A DNA stretch of 64,000 nt from Pseudodonghicola xiamenensis DSM 18339. Lineage in GTDB: Bacteria > Pseudomonadota > Alphaproteobacteria > Rhodobacterales > Rhodobacteraceae. The stretch lies in NCBI RefSeq assembly GCF_000429365.1, contig NZ_AUBS01000001.1:496001-560000 (forward strand). The letters are read 5' to 3'. Positions 28,735 through 37,719 of the stretch are shown here, piece by piece (position 1 is the stretch's first letter; every line of letters starts with the position of its first letter). The notes beneath the pieces were generated by a model. That model saw only the letters and a list, made by a program, of their open reading frames with translations, made no database searches and was not told the origin of the DNA. The translations under genes and the position numbers were made by a program.

Positions 28735-29514
28735 ATGGCTCTTCCCGAGTTCACCATGCGCCAGCTGCTGGAAGCTGGCGTGCACTTCGGTCACCAAACC
28801 CAACGTTGGAACCCGCGCATGTCGCCGTTCATCTATGGCGCGCGCAACGGCATCCATATCATGGACCTGACGCAGACCGTTCCGATGCTGGATCAGGCGC
28901 TGCAAGCCGTTCGTGACACCGTCGCCAAGGGTGGCCGCGTTCTCTTCGTCGGCACCAAGCGCCAGGCACAGCAGTCGATCGCCGATGCCGCAGAGAAATC
29001 CGCGCAATATTACATGAACCACCGCTGGCTGGGTGGCACGCTGACCAACTGGAAAACCGTTTCCCAGTCGATCCAGCGTCTGAAAAACATCGACGAAGCG
29101 ATGGAAACCGGCGCCGAAGGCCTGACCAAGAAAGAGCGTCTGGGCATGGAACGCGATCAAGCCAAGCTGCAAGCCAGCCTGGGCGGCATCCGCGAAATGG
29201 GCGGCGTGCCGGATCTGCTGTTCGTCATCGACGTCAAGAAAGAAGCCTTGGCGATCGCCGAAGCCAACAAGCTGGGCATCCCGGTCGTGGCCGTGGTCGA
29301 TACCAACTGTTCGCCCGATGGTGTGGACTACATCATCCCGGGCAACGATGACGCCGCCCGCGCCATCGCGCTTTATTGCGATCTGGTCAGCCGCGCCGCT
29401 CTGGACGGCATGACCGCCCAACTGGGTGCTGCCGGTGTCGACCTGGGCGCTCTGGAAGAAGGTCCGGTCGAAGAGCTGGAAGAAGCCGCTGCCGAGGCTC
29501 CGGCGGAAGCCTGA
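28735..29514 (+). CDS. rpsB: Ribosomal protein S2
   Basis: A 259-residue uS2. It opens [20 protein letters not shown], has [10 protein letters not shown] and [11 protein letters not shown], and ends in an acidic Glu/Ala tail ([11 protein letters not shown]). S2 binds the head of the 30S subunit late in assembly. The ATG at 28735 follows GGAAAGGAAA. The reading frame stays open far upstream across olsA by chance, and that extension is not conserved. tsf follows 79 bp later in the usual rpsB-tsf pair. Confidence 0.98.
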   Translation: MALPEFTMRQLLEAGVHFGHQTQRWNPRMSPFIYGARNGIHIMDLTQTVPMLDQALQAVRDTVAKGGRVLFVGTKRQAQQSIADAAEKSAQYYMNHRWLGGTLTNWKTVSQSIQRLKNIDEAMETGAEGLTKKERLGMERDQAKLQASLGGIREMGGVPDLLFVIDVKKEALAIAEANKLGIPVVAVVDTNCSPDGVDYIIPGNDDAARAIALYCDLVSRAALDGMTAQLGAAGVDLGALEEGPVEELEEAAAEAPAEA

Positions 29515-29593
29515 GACAGGCTGTCACGCAATTGACATGCGGGGCGGGCTATGACCGCCCCGACGCACCACACGACTTGAGGAGAGCCAAATC

Positions 29594-30469
29594 ATGGCAA
29601 TCACTGCAGCACAGGTGAAAGAACTGCGCGACTCGACCGGCGCCGGCATGATGGACGCCAAGAAGGCCCTGACCGAAACCAACGGTGACATGGAAGCTGC
29701 CGTCGACTGGCTGCGGACCAAGGGTCTGGCCAAAGCGGCGAAGAAATCCGGCCGCACCGCCGCCGAGGGCCTGGTGGCCGTCGTCGTCGAAGGTGGCAAG
29801 GGTGTCGCTGTCGAAGTGAACTCGGAAACCGACTTCGTCGCCAAGAACGCCGAATTCCAGGCCATGGTCGCTGGCATCGCCAAGGCCGCCCTGGGCGTTG
29901 CCGATACCGAGGCGCTGAAAGCGGCCGACATGGGCGGCAAGACCGTCGAAGCCACCATCACCGACAAGATCGCCACCATTGGTGAAAACATGTCGGTGCG
30001 CCGCATGGCCTCGATCGAAGGCGACACCATCGTCTCCTACGTCCACAATGCCGCCACTGACGGTATGGGCAAGATCGGCGTTCTGGTCGCGATGACCGGC
30101 GGCGACGAAGCCTTCGGCAAGCAGGTTGCGATGCATATCGCCGCTGTGAACCCGGCGGCCCTGTCCGAAGCCGAGCTGGACCCGGCCGTGGTCGAGAAAG
30201 AGCGTCAGGTTCAGATCGACATCGCCCGTGAATCCGGCAAGCCGGAGCAGGTGATCGAGAAGATGATCGAGGGCCGGATGAAGAAATTCGTCGCTGAATC
30301 GACCCTGCTGAACCAGCCCTTCGTGATCAACCCGGATCTGACCGTCGGCGCCGCCGCGAAAGAAGCCGGTGCTGAAATCACCGGGTTCATCCGCCTGGAA
30401 GTCGGCGAAGGCATCGAGAAGGTTGAGGAAGACTTCGCCGCAGAAGTCGCCAAGGCCGCTCAGGGCTGA
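29594..30469 (+). CDS. tsf: Elongation factor Ts
   Basis: A 291-residue nucleotide exchange factor for EF-Tu. The N-terminal UBA-like module has [20 protein letters not shown] and DAKKALTE, and the core carries the EF-Tu-contacting TDFVAKN segment. The length is normal. The ATG follows GAGGAGAG. Two hairpins follow: GTCCCGG/CCGGGAC at 30479-30499 and a strong terminator at 30518. Confidence 0.98.
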   Translation: MAITAAQVKELRDSTGAGMMDAKKALTETNGDMEAAVDWLRTKGLAKAAKKSGRTAAEGLVAVVVEGGKGVAVEVNSETDFVAKNAEFQAMVAGIAKAALGVADTEALKAADMGGKTVEATITDKIATIGENMSVRRMASIEGDTIVSYVHNAATDGMGKIGVLVAMTGGDEAFGKQVAMHIAAVNPAALSEAELDPAVVEKERQVQIDIARESGKPEQVIEKMIEGRMKKFVAESTLLNQPFVINPDLTVGAAAKEAGAEITGFIRLEVGEGIEKVEEDFAAEVAKAAQG

Positions 30470-30517
30470 GCCCACGCCGTCCCGGCATCGTTCCGGGACA
30501 GGGTTCTAGGAATAGAA

Positions 30518-30545
30518 GGGCCGCGCAGTATTGCGCGGCCCTTTT
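30518..30545 (+). terminator. Rho-independent terminator of rpsB-tsf
   Basis: GGGCCGCGCA-gtat-TGCGCGGCCC is a perfect 10-bp stem followed by TTTT, 48 bases after the tsf stop. Confidence 0.9.
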
Positions 30546-30961
30546 CGATTCAGCGTCGGGCACAATCTTACGGCCCTGTGGCTGTGGTCCTGCTGCTTGT
30601 CGGGGGAAAGGCGGGGGAAAGGCGCCACAAGGGGACGGGGCCGCGCATTTCTGCACGACCCCGCTGTTTTCGAAGATCCCTTAGCGATGGGGATGGCAGG
30701 ATCTTCTCAAAAACTCCGGCCCGAAGGCGGATCAATAGGCTTTCGTAACCGGAACGGATCAGAGAGCCCTGAAATAACAGGGAAGTCTTTCGCCGTTGTC
30801 CCCGGACCAAAGTCACCACTCACGGAACAGGGACATGATGATACCTTTGACCGAATGGGAAAAGTCATGGATTCCCTACCTTGCATCACAAAAGGTCGGG
30901 TCGTTCTCCGTCTTCAAAAGATTCTGTCAGGATTTCCGGAGAGTAAGGCACAACCGGACGT
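30546..30961. other. 416-bp stretch without a recognised gene
   Basis: Between the tsf terminator and the 3' end of the LuxR-type gene I see no recognisable gene. The base composition is lower in GC than the surroundings from about 30700 on. One short plus-strand frame at 30835-30978 (47 codons, starting MMIPLTEWEKSWIP) has no good ribosome site and runs into the convergent gene, so I do not call it. Confidence 0.5.
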
Positions 30962-31717
30962 TCAGGCTTCGAGGATGAACATCTGATTGTGCAGGGCGGC
31001 TTTCAGAACCGCCTGGGTTGTGGTCTCGACGGCCAGGGCCTCGCGCGCCAGTCGCAGGTGCTTTTCCACCGTCGCCGGGGTCAGCCCCATCAGCACCGCG
31101 ATATCCTGCATGGTTTTCCCGTCCCCGACCCATTGCAGAGCTTCGCGCTGGCGCTTGGTCAGGGTCCGGTTGGAGGTAACATGCGGCAGCGAGAGGATCT
31201 TCAGATGCGCGACATTGTTGATCAGCAGGATATCCTGGCCGTGCGCCTGCCAGGTCGCTTCGACATCGTCCTGGGTCATCCCCGCGCAGGCACAAAGCGA
31301 AATCGCCCCTTTGGTGCGCAGCGTGGCGGAATGGAAGCTGACGGTATAGCCGGCGGTGACCCCATGGAGCTGGTTGAATTCATAGACCTGTCGGGCCTTC
31401 GGCGTCATCTGTTCGGCGGCATGGAGCTGGGCGATGCGCCGCCAGCTGCCGGCGCCTTCGTTTTTGAGGGCCCAATGTAGCATGGGCGCGTGAAAATAGA
31501 GCCCCTGATGCAGGAAACCGTCGACATAGGCCTTGCCGTGGTTGGTGAGGATCACGAAATCCTCGGGATCGCCCAATGAGGTTTCGGTGCGGTAGCGGGT
31601 ATAGCCGTAAAACAGCCGGTCAAACCCATAATCCGCCATCTGTTCGCAATGCGCCGCCCAGAGCTGTTCCAGCGTTGCGGCTCGGGTAATGTTTTCGAGA
31701 CAGCTACGCAGCTTCAT
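30962..31717 (-). CDS. LuxR-family regulator with autoinducer-binding-type domain (solo)
   Basis: A 251-residue protein. Residues about 15-165 resemble the autoinducer-binding domain, and the C-terminal 60 residues are a LuxR helix-turn-helix (LTKRQREALQWVGDGKTMQDI, shortened here to LTKRQREALQWVGDGK, then ATVEKHLRLAREAL). No luxI-type synthase is nearby. In the segment YVDGFLHQGLYFHAPM the Asp of the usual 'DP' ligand-contact pair appears to be Ala, and the upstream Trp is not obvious, so the ligand may not be a standard acyl-homoserine lactone. I start at the ATG at 31717, preceded by GAGG; a start at 31750 would add 11 residues. Confidence 0.85.
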   Translation of the reverse strand: MKLRSCLENITRAATLEQLWAAHCEQMADYGFDRLFYGYTRYRTETSLGDPEDFVILTNHGKAYVDGFLHQGLYFHAPMLHWALKNEGAGSWRRIAQLHAAEQMTPKARQVYEFNQLHGVTAGYTVSFHSATLRTKGAISLCACAGMTQDDVEATWQAHGQDILLINNVAHLKILSLPHVTSNRTLTKRQREALQWVGDGKTMQDIAVLMGLTPATVEKHLRLAREALAVETTTQAVLKAALHNQMFILEA

Positions 31718-31977
31718 GCACGACCTCGGGCATTTCGGTGATTGCGCCACGAAATGGCAGGAGCCTTGCGATCCGACGCACGCGCGAAGAACCCAGAGGT
31801 TGGCGCCACCACGGTTTCATGGCCCAGACAAACAGGCCCCGGTCGCGGAACGCTCCGCCCAAGAAAGATTTGTTCTGTTTTCCCCATCGCAGAGGAAATT
31901 ATCTAATCCGAAATAAACTGTCCAGCGTTTCACCGGCGGGACCGTGGAAACCGGACCCGCCATCCTCTCGGGTGGGA

Positions 31978-32454
31978 TCAACTTTCCGTGTCGAAGACGA
32001 TCATTCCCAGCCAGTCGGCGATCAGGGCAGGGCGGTCGCTGCCCTCGATCTCGACCGTCAGGCCGGTTTCGCGCAGGATCTGGCTCGGGCTGCGCTGATC
32101 GACGGAATTCAGCGTGAAACGGCCCCGCAACCGCGACCCGGCCTTGACCGGGGTCAGGAACCGCAACTTGTTGAAACCATAGTTGATGCCCATCACCTGG
32201 CCGGGTTCGGTCTCGAAGCAGTCATAGGCAAAACGGCTGGCCAGCGACAGGCTGAGAAAGCCATGAGCGATAGACCCGCCAAAGGGGGTTTCCTTGGCCG
32301 CGCGTTCGGGATCGATGTGGATCCACTGGTCATCGTGAGTGACCTCGGCAAAGGCGTTGATCATCGCCTGATCGACGGTGATCCAGTTCGATACGCCGAT
32401 CTCGGTGCCGATTTGGGAGGTCAGTTTCTCCATCGCGGTTTCGATTGCAGTCAT
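31978..32454 (-). CDS. MaoC-family (R)-specific enoyl-CoA hydratase-like protein
   Basis: A 158-residue hotdog-fold protein. HDDQWIHIDPERA and FGGSIAHGFLSLSL carry the Asp and His of the MaoC hydratase motif; the closest pattern is the NodN subgroup. Enzymes of this type hydrate trans-2-enoyl-CoA to (R)-3-hydroxyacyl-CoA or act on related esters. It reads in the same direction as the oxidoreductase gene upstream (47 bp gap) and could share its transcript. Confidence 0.9.
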   Translation of the reverse strand: MTAIETAMEKLTSQIGTEIGVSNWITVDQAMINAFAEVTHDDQWIHIDPERAAKETPFGGSIAHGFLSLSLASRFAYDCFETEPGQVMGINYGFNKLRFLTPVKAGSRLRGRFTLNSVDQRSPSQILRETGLTVEIEGSDRPALIADWLGMIVFDTES

Positions 32455-32501
32455 TTGGGTCTCCTTCCCGCAAAATTGTTTATTGTCTGTTCAGCGCTCG
32501 A

Positions 32502-33503
32502 TCATGGATCAGGGCCGACGCGCACCATGCGCTTGCCCCGGTTCTCGCCGGCCAGAAGCCCGATCAGCGCCGCCGGGGCATTCTCAAGCCCATCAATGAC
32601 ATCCTCGATCACCTTGATCTGTCCAGTGCCCACCCAGGTCTCCAGCGCGCGTTGCGCGGCGGCCTCCTCATGGGCGAAATCCATGACGATGAAGCCCTCC
32701 ATCCGCAGCCGCTTGACCACGACCATTCCGGGCAGGTTGCGCGGGCCGGTGGCGTTGTCGGTATCATACTGGCTGATGGCACCGCAGCAGACCACGCGGC
32801 CGCGGTCGTTCATCACGAAAAGCGCCGCCTCCAGCACCGGGCCGCCGACATTGTCGAAATAGATGTCCACGCCATCGGGGCAGGCCTTGCGCAGCGCCTT
32901 GAACATGCCGGGATCGCGGTAATCGACACAGGCGTCGAAGCCCAGCTCCTCGGTGACATAGGCGCATTTCTCCGGGCCTCCGGCGACACCGATGACACGG
33001 CAGCCCATCGCCTTGGCGATCTGGCCGACATAGCAGCCCACGGCACCCGCAGCGGCCGAGACTAGAACGGTTTCCCCCGCGATCGGACGACCGACATGGA
33101 TGAGCCCGTGAAAGGCGGTCTTGCCCGCGATGCCGTAAACGCTCATCAGATGGGTGAGCGGGCGGACGGCAGGCACCTTTTCCAGCCCCTTGGCAGGACG
33201 GATCGCGTGGCCGGCCCAGACGGTTTCCCCCACCACCAGGTCGCCAGGAGTGAGGCCGGGGGCGTTGCTTTCAACCACTTCGCTCAGCGCATAGCAGGGC
33301 ATGGCGTCGCCGGCATTGACCGGGGCGCGATAGGTGGCGCCCTGCATCCAGGCCCGCGCCGCAGCGTCGATCGAAATCAGAATGGTGCGCAGCAGGACCT
33401 CTCCGGCGCCGGGCGCCGGTAAATCGGCCTCGCGCGTCATGAAATGGTCGGGCGTGAGCGGGCCCTTGGGCAGCTCGACGATGGCGATTTCTGTGGTTTT
33501 CAT
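32502..33503 (-). CDS. NADP-dependent oxidoreductase, CurA/leukotriene-B4-dehydrogenase-like (MDR family)
   Basis: A 333-residue zinc-free medium-chain reductase. The Rossmann motif is SAAAGAVGCYVGQIAKAMG near residue 155, and the FDNVGG and GAISQYD segments are typical of the 2-alkenal/leukotriene reductase subgroup, which reduces alpha,beta-unsaturated carbonyls with NADPH. The ATG at 33503 follows GGAAGAGG. The frame stays open upstream to 33782, but that part overlaps the divergent phosphatase gene and is not conserved. Its place beside a MaoC hydratase suggests acyl or carbonyl metabolism. Confidence 0.92.
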   Translation of the reverse strand: MKTTEIAIVELPKGPLTPDHFMTREADLPAPGAGEVLLRTILISIDAAARAWMQGATYRAPVNAGDAMPCYALSEVVESNAPGLTPGDLVVGETVWAGHAIRPAKGLEKVPAVRPLTHLMSVYGIAGKTAFHGLIHVGRPIAGETVLVSAAAGAVGCYVGQIAKAMGCRVIGVAGGPEKCAYVTEELGFDACVDYRDPGMFKALRKACPDGVDIYFDNVGGPVLEAALFVMNDRGRVVCCGAISQYDTDNATGPRNLPGMVVVKRLRMEGFIVMDFAHEEAAAQRALETWVGTGQIKVIEDVIDGLENAPAALIGLLAGENRGKRMVRVGPDP

Positions 33504-33601
33504 GTCCTCTTCCCTTTTCTTCCATGGTCCCGCGCGGCTTGCGCCCCGCGCCGGGACCGTTAGCTTGCCACCCGAGCCATGATCCGAGGAGGAGCCCCCG
33601 A

Positions 33602-34258
33602 ATGACCCGAGAATACCGCCAGCACGTCTATCGCCCGCCTGTCGGCGCCGCCGATCTGCTGCTGATCCGCCACGGTGAAAGCATGCCGGCGCGCCCCGGT
33701 GAATCCTTTCCGATGAAGGACGGCCACGGCGACCCGGCACTGCATGAAAACGGTCAGGCGCAGGCCCGCGCGGTGGGCGCACGGCTTGCGGCCGAGCCGA
33801 TTTCGGCGATCTATGTCACCACGCTGCAACGCACCCATCAGACCGCCGCCCCCCTGGCAGATCACCTCGGCCTGACGCCGATGATCGAGCCCGACCTGCG
33901 CGAGGTGCATCTGGGCGACTGGGACGGCGGGCTTTATCGCATCAAGGCGGCGGAAAATGACCCGGCGTTCGAACGCGCCAAGGCCAATCGCGAATGGGGC
34001 GAGATCCCGGGCGCCGAGACCACTGCCGAACTTCACGCCCGGGTCCGCCGCGGGCTGCTGCGCATCGCCGCCGCCCATGCCGATCAGCTGGTCGCCGTCG
34101 TCGTCCACGGCGGCGTGATCGGCGCCGCCATGGCGATGGCGGCCCGGTCCGACGCCTTCGCCTTCAATGGCGCGGCGAACGGGTCGATCTCCCGCCTGGT
34201 GATCCGGGGCGAGGATATGACCGTTCGCGGCTATAACGATTGCGCGCATCTGGGCTGA
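33602..34258 (+). CDS. Histidine phosphatase superfamily protein
   Basis: A 218-residue phosphoglycerate-mutase-like phosphatase. The phosphohistidine motif is LLLIRHGES at about residues 21-29, the second histidine lies in VVVHGGVIG, and YVTTLQRTHQTA is the usual third element. The substrate is unknown. The ATG at 33602 follows GAGGAGGA. It is divergent from the CurA-like gene and convergent with the quinone-oxidoreductase gene. A second member of the superfamily lies at 39493. Confidence 0.9.
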   Translation: MTREYRQHVYRPPVGAADLLLIRHGESMPARPGESFPMKDGHGDPALHENGQAQARAVGARLAAEPISAIYVTTLQRTHQTAAPLADHLGLTPMIEPDLREVHLGDWDGGLYRIKAAENDPAFERAKANREWGEIPGAETTAELHARVRRGLLRIAAAHADQLVAVVVHGGVIGAAMAMAARSDAFAFNGAANGSISRLVIRGEDMTVRGYNDCAHLG

Positions 34259-34281
34259 TACCCGGTCCCTGACCATTGGCT

Positions 34282-35277
34282 TCAGTCGATGGTCAGCACC
34301 ACCTTGCCCATAGCCTGGCGATTATCCATCGACGTCAGCGCTTCGGCGGCCTGTTCCAGCGGGAAACGGGCGCTGATACGCGGCTTGACTTTGCCCTCGG
34401 CATAGAGCTTGGAAAGCTCGGCCATATTGGCGGCATGGCCTTCGGGCTCTTGCTTGACCGAGGCGCCCCAGAACACGCCGACGATCTGACTGCCCTTCAG
34501 AAGCGTCAGGTTCAGCGGGATTTTCGGGATGCCAGCGGGGAAACCCACCACCAGGAACCGGCCCTTCCAGGCGAGCGAACGCAGCGCCGGTTCGGCATAA
34601 TCGCCGCCTACCGCGTCATAGACCACATTGACCCCATGCGGCCCGGCCAGCTCCTTGATCTGCCCCGCCAGCGCCTTTTGCGCGTCGCGATCCATGTCAC
34701 GCGGATAGACCAGGGTTTCATCGGCGCCGACTTCGCGGCAGAAGGCGGCCTTTTCCTCGGACGACACGGCGGCGATCACCTTGGCGCCCATCGCCTTGGC
34801 CAGTTCGATCGCGGCCACGCCGACGCCGCTGGCGCCGCCCAGGATCAACAGCGTCTCGCCCGGTTGCAGATTGGCGCGGTCCTTCAGCGCGTGCAGCGAG
34901 GTGCCATAGGTGAAGACGAAACAGGCGGCATCCTCGTAGGGCATCACATCGGGGATCTTCACGACGCTCGCCGCATCGGCACAGACATGGGTGGCAAAGC
35001 CGCCGTGGCCGATCATCGCCAGCACCCGGTCGCCGGGGGCAAAGCCGGTGACGCCTTCGCCGACCGACAGAACCTCGCCCGCGATCTCGCCGCCCGGCGC
35101 GAAGGGGCGTTGCGGCTTGAACTGATAGAGGTCGCGGATGATCAGCGTGTCGGGGAAATTCAGCCCGGCCGCATGGACACGAATCAGAACCTGACCCTTA
35201 CCGGGTTCCGGATCGGGCAGGTCGGCAAGCTGTAGGGTTTCAGGGCCGCCGGGGGCGGTGCTCAGCATGGCTTTCAT
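34282..35277 (-). CDS. NADPH:quinone oxidoreductase-type MDR dehydrogenase
   Basis: A 331-residue zinc-free medium-chain reductase. It opens MKAMLSTAPGGPETLQL, has LNFPDTLIIRDLYQ near residue 45, the cofactor motif LGGASGVGVAAIELAKAMG near residue 145, and VVYDAVGG further on. The quinone oxidoreductase subgroup reduces quinones or enoyl substrates with NADPH. I chose the ATG at 35277, with GGGAG upstream; an in-frame start at 35304 adds nine charged residues. It is divergent from the acyl-CoA dehydrogenase operon, and the shared gap carries the palindrome at 35380-35398. Confidence 0.9.
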   Translation of the reverse strand: MKAMLSTAPGGPETLQLADLPDPEPGKGQVLIRVHAAGLNFPDTLIIRDLYQFKPQRPFAPGGEIAGEVLSVGEGVTGFAPGDRVLAMIGHGGFATHVCADAASVVKIPDVMPYEDAACFVFTYGTSLHALKDRANLQPGETLLILGGASGVGVAAIELAKAMGAKVIAAVSSEEKAAFCREVGADETLVYPRDMDRDAQKALAGQIKELAGPHGVNVVYDAVGGDYAEPALRSLAWKGRFLVVGFPAGIPKIPLNLTLLKGSQIVGVFWGASVKQEPEGHAANMAELSKLYAEGKVKPRISARFPLEQAAEALTSMDNRQAMGKVVLTID

Positions 35278-35379
35278 GATGTCTCTCTCCCTTGTTCCGC
35301 GCAAATGACCGAACGGCAGCGCGGGTTGTTTTCAGTCATCCCGTCGAGAAACCCCATTGTCAACGGAAATTCGAAATGC

Positions 35380-35398
35380 AATTCTGCACAGCGGAATT
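35380..35398. promoter_or_regulatory. Candidate IclR operator, copy 1 (operon A)
   Basis: AATTCTGCACAGCGGAATT is a near-perfect palindrome with half-sites ATTCYGC and GCRGAAT. It is flanked by direct repeats GAAATGC at 35373-35379 and 35399-35405. It lies 35 bases before the acyl-CoA dehydrogenase start, where it would overlap the promoter. Similar sites precede the ABC importer (42032) and the acyl-CoA ligase (58745). Confidence 0.65.
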
Positions 35399-35432
35399 GA
35401 AATGCGTAACATGAGGGGGAGGGCATGGCGCA

Positions 35433-36584
35433 ATGAACGATGATCTAGCACAGTTTCGTGCCGAAATCAGGGCATGGCTGGAGCAGAACTGCCCGCAGGA
35501 GATGCGCGACGGCGCTGTCGGTGAGGATAGCACCTGCTGGGGCGGCAAGAACTGGAACTTTACGTCAGACGCCCAAAAAACCTGGCTGGAACGCTGTGCC
35601 GCCAAGGGCTACACGGTGCCGACCTGGCCGGTAGAATACGGCGGCGCGGGGATGAACCGCGATCAGGAAAAGATCTGGCTGGAAGAGTTGGCCACCATCA
35701 ATGGCCGGCTGCCGCTGCAAAGCTTCGGTATCTGGATGCTGGGCCCGGCGCTTTTGCACTTCGGCACCCATGAACAGAAACTGCATTACCTGCCGCCGAT
35801 CGCGCGCGGGGAAATTCGCTGGTGTCAGGGCTATTCCGAACCGGGCGCCGGATCGGATCTGGCCAGCGTGCAGACCAAGGGTGAGGACAAGGGCGATCAC
35901 TGGCTGGTCAACGGCCAGAAGATCTGGACCTCCTACGCCGACAAGGCCGATTGGATTTTCGCGCTGATCCGCACCGACCGCGAGGCGAAGAAACATCTGG
36001 GGATCTCCTTCCTGCTGATCGACATGACCAGCCCGGGGGTTTCCACCAAACCGATTCGCTTGATTTCCGGAAAATCGCCGTTTTGCGAAACCTTCTTCGA
36101 CAATGTTGAAGTTCCGAAACATCAGATCGTCGGCACCGAGAACCGCGGTTGGGACGTGGCGAAATACCTGCTGACCCATGAGCGCGAAATGATCAGTGGC
36201 TCGGGCCTGTTGGCCGGCGGCAGCCGATCGCTGGGGGCGATCCTGGCAGAGAGCGGCAATCTGGACGAGCCGGTGCTGCGCAGCGATGTGATGCGGCACG
36301 AGATCGACGGGCTTGCCTTCGGTCTGACGCTGGAACGCTACAAGGATCAGGCCGAGGCCGGAACCGGCACCGGGGACGCTTCGGCCATGCTGAAATACTA
36401 CGGAACCGAGCTGAACAAGCGCCGGCAGGAGCTGATCATGGCCGGTGCGGGTAGCGATGCGCTGACCTGGGACGACGAGCGTGCACCGCATTGGCTGCGC
36501 AGCAAGGCGAATTCGATCGAAGGCGGCACCAGCGAAGTGATGCTGAGCATTATTTCGCGCCGAATTCTGGGGCTGCCGGGGTAA
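35433..36584 (+). CDS. Acyl-CoA dehydrogenase, catalytic-type member of a pair
   Basis: A 383-residue FAD enzyme. GYSEPGAGSDLASVQT is the FAD and substrate-binding stretch near residue 132, WTSYADKADWIF follows, and the C-terminal ANSIEGGTSEVML contains the conserved Glu (about Glu363) in the position of the catalytic base. It oxidises an acyl-CoA to the 2-enoyl-CoA, or in some relatives acts as a lyase on a modified acyl-CoA. The next gene, 5 bp on, encodes a second, dissimilar member, which suggests a heteromeric enzyme. This gene opens operon A. The ATG follows GAGGGGGAGG. Confidence 0.93.
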   Translation: MNDDLAQFRAEIRAWLEQNCPQEMRDGAVGEDSTCWGGKNWNFTSDAQKTWLERCAAKGYTVPTWPVEYGGAGMNRDQEKIWLEELATINGRLPLQSFGIWMLGPALLHFGTHEQKLHYLPPIARGEIRWCQGYSEPGAGSDLASVQTKGEDKGDHWLVNGQKIWTSYADKADWIFALIRTDREAKKHLGISFLLIDMTSPGVSTKPIRLISGKSPFCETFFDNVEVPKHQIVGTENRGWDVAKYLLTHEREMISGSGLLAGGSRSLGAILAESGNLDEPVLRSDVMRHEIDGLAFGLTLERYKDQAEAGTGTGDASAMLKYYGTELNKRRQELIMAGAGSDALTWDDERAPHWLRSKANSIEGGTSEVMLSIISRRILGLPG

Positions 36585-36589
36585 AGATC

Positions 36590-37705
36590 ATGACGAAACT
36601 CATTCGTAGCGAAGAAGAAATCATGCTGGCCGACGCTGCGCGCGGCTATCTGGACGAGGCCGCCCCGGTGGCCAAGCTGCGCGCCCTGCGCGACGCGGGC
36701 GAGGCGCACGATCCGGCGCTCTGGGCCGAGATGGCGCAGATGGGCTGGACCGGCGTTCTGGTGCCGGAAGAGGCTGGCGGCTCTGACATGGGCCATGCGG
36801 CGGCCTGTGTTCTGGCCGAGGAGATGGGCAAGACCCTGGCGCCGACACCCTTTCTGTCGACCGCGGTGATCGCGGCGACTGCCCTGCGGCAGGTCGCCAG
36901 CGCGCGCGCCAAGGCCGCCCTGGCGAAGATCGCCGAAGGCACGGTCACCTATGCGTTGGCGATTGACGAAGGGTCGAAGTTCGATCCGGAAGCGATTGAC
37001 CTGGTTGCGGAAAAGGACGGAAACGGTTTCCGTCTCTCGGGGCAGAAGCGGTTCGTGGTGGATGGTGGCTTTGCCGATCGTCTGCTGGTTTTGGCCAGGA
37101 CTGAGGGCGGCGTGACGCTGTTCGACATTCCCGCAGACGCGACCGGGGTGACCCGTAGCGCCAAGCCGATGATCGACAGCCGCGATGCGGCCGAGATCAC
37201 GTTCGACAAGGTCGAGGCAACGGGTGAGGACGTGCTGGGCACCGTTGACGATGCCATGGCCGTGCTGAAGCCTGCGCTGGAAGCGGGCCAGGCGGCGCTT
37301 GCCGCCGAACTGACCGGGCTTGCCGCCGGCGCCTTTGGTCGCACCGTCGGCTATCTGAAGGAACGCAAGCAATTCGGCACCTTGATCGGCACATTTCAGG
37401 CGCTGCAGCACCGCGCTGCTGATCTGTGGTGCGAATGTGAGGTGACCTCTTCGGCGATCCTGCACGCGGGGCGGATGCTCGACACCGATCCCGAGAATGC
37501 GGCGCTGGCGGTTTCTGTCGCCAAGGCGCGCGCCATGGATACTGCCTCGCTTGCGGTGCGCGAGGGCGTGCAGATGCATGGCGGCATCGGCATGACCGAC
37601 GAATTCGACATGGGCTTTTACATGCGGCGTGCCCGCGTGGGGGCCGAATGGCTGGGCGATTACGGCTATCACGCGGGCGTGGTGGCTGGGCTGCGCGGCT
37701 TCTGA
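36590..37705 (+). CDS. Acyl-CoA dehydrogenase-like protein, partner subunit
   Basis: A 371-residue acyl-CoA dehydrogenase fold. VREGVQMHGGIGMTDEFDMG is the FAD-adenine-contacting helix region, and KERKQFGTLIGTFQALQH is the usual dimer-interface motif. Where most family members have the catalytic 'YEGT', this one reads EWLGDYGYH, so the catalytic base is not obvious. Together with the intact upstream partner this resembles the alpha2-beta2 acyl-CoA dehydrogenases known from steroid side-chain degradation. The ATG at 36590 lies 3 bases after the previous stop; the longer in-frame extension overlaps that gene and is rejected. Confidence 0.9.
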   Translation: MTKLIRSEEEIMLADAARGYLDEAAPVAKLRALRDAGEAHDPALWAEMAQMGWTGVLVPEEAGGSDMGHAAACVLAEEMGKTLAPTPFLSTAVIAATALRQVASARAKAALAKIAEGTVTYALAIDEGSKFDPEAIDLVAEKDGNGFRLSGQKRFVVDGGFADRLLVLARTEGGVTLFDIPADATGVTRSAKPMIDSRDAAEITFDKVEATGEDVLGTVDDAMAVLKPALEAGQAALAAELTGLAAGAFGRTVGYLKERKQFGTLIGTFQALQHRAADLWCECEVTSSAILHAGRMLDTDPENAALAVSVAKARAMDTASLAVREGVQMHGGIGMTDEFDMGFYMRRARVGAEWLGDYGYHAGVVAGLRGF

Positions 37706-37719
37706 AAGGATTGAACGAT

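Noticed and set aside
30835..30978. Small 47-codon gene in the gap before the LuxR-type gene
   Set aside because: No good ribosome site, no recognisable motif, and it overlaps the end of the convergent gene.
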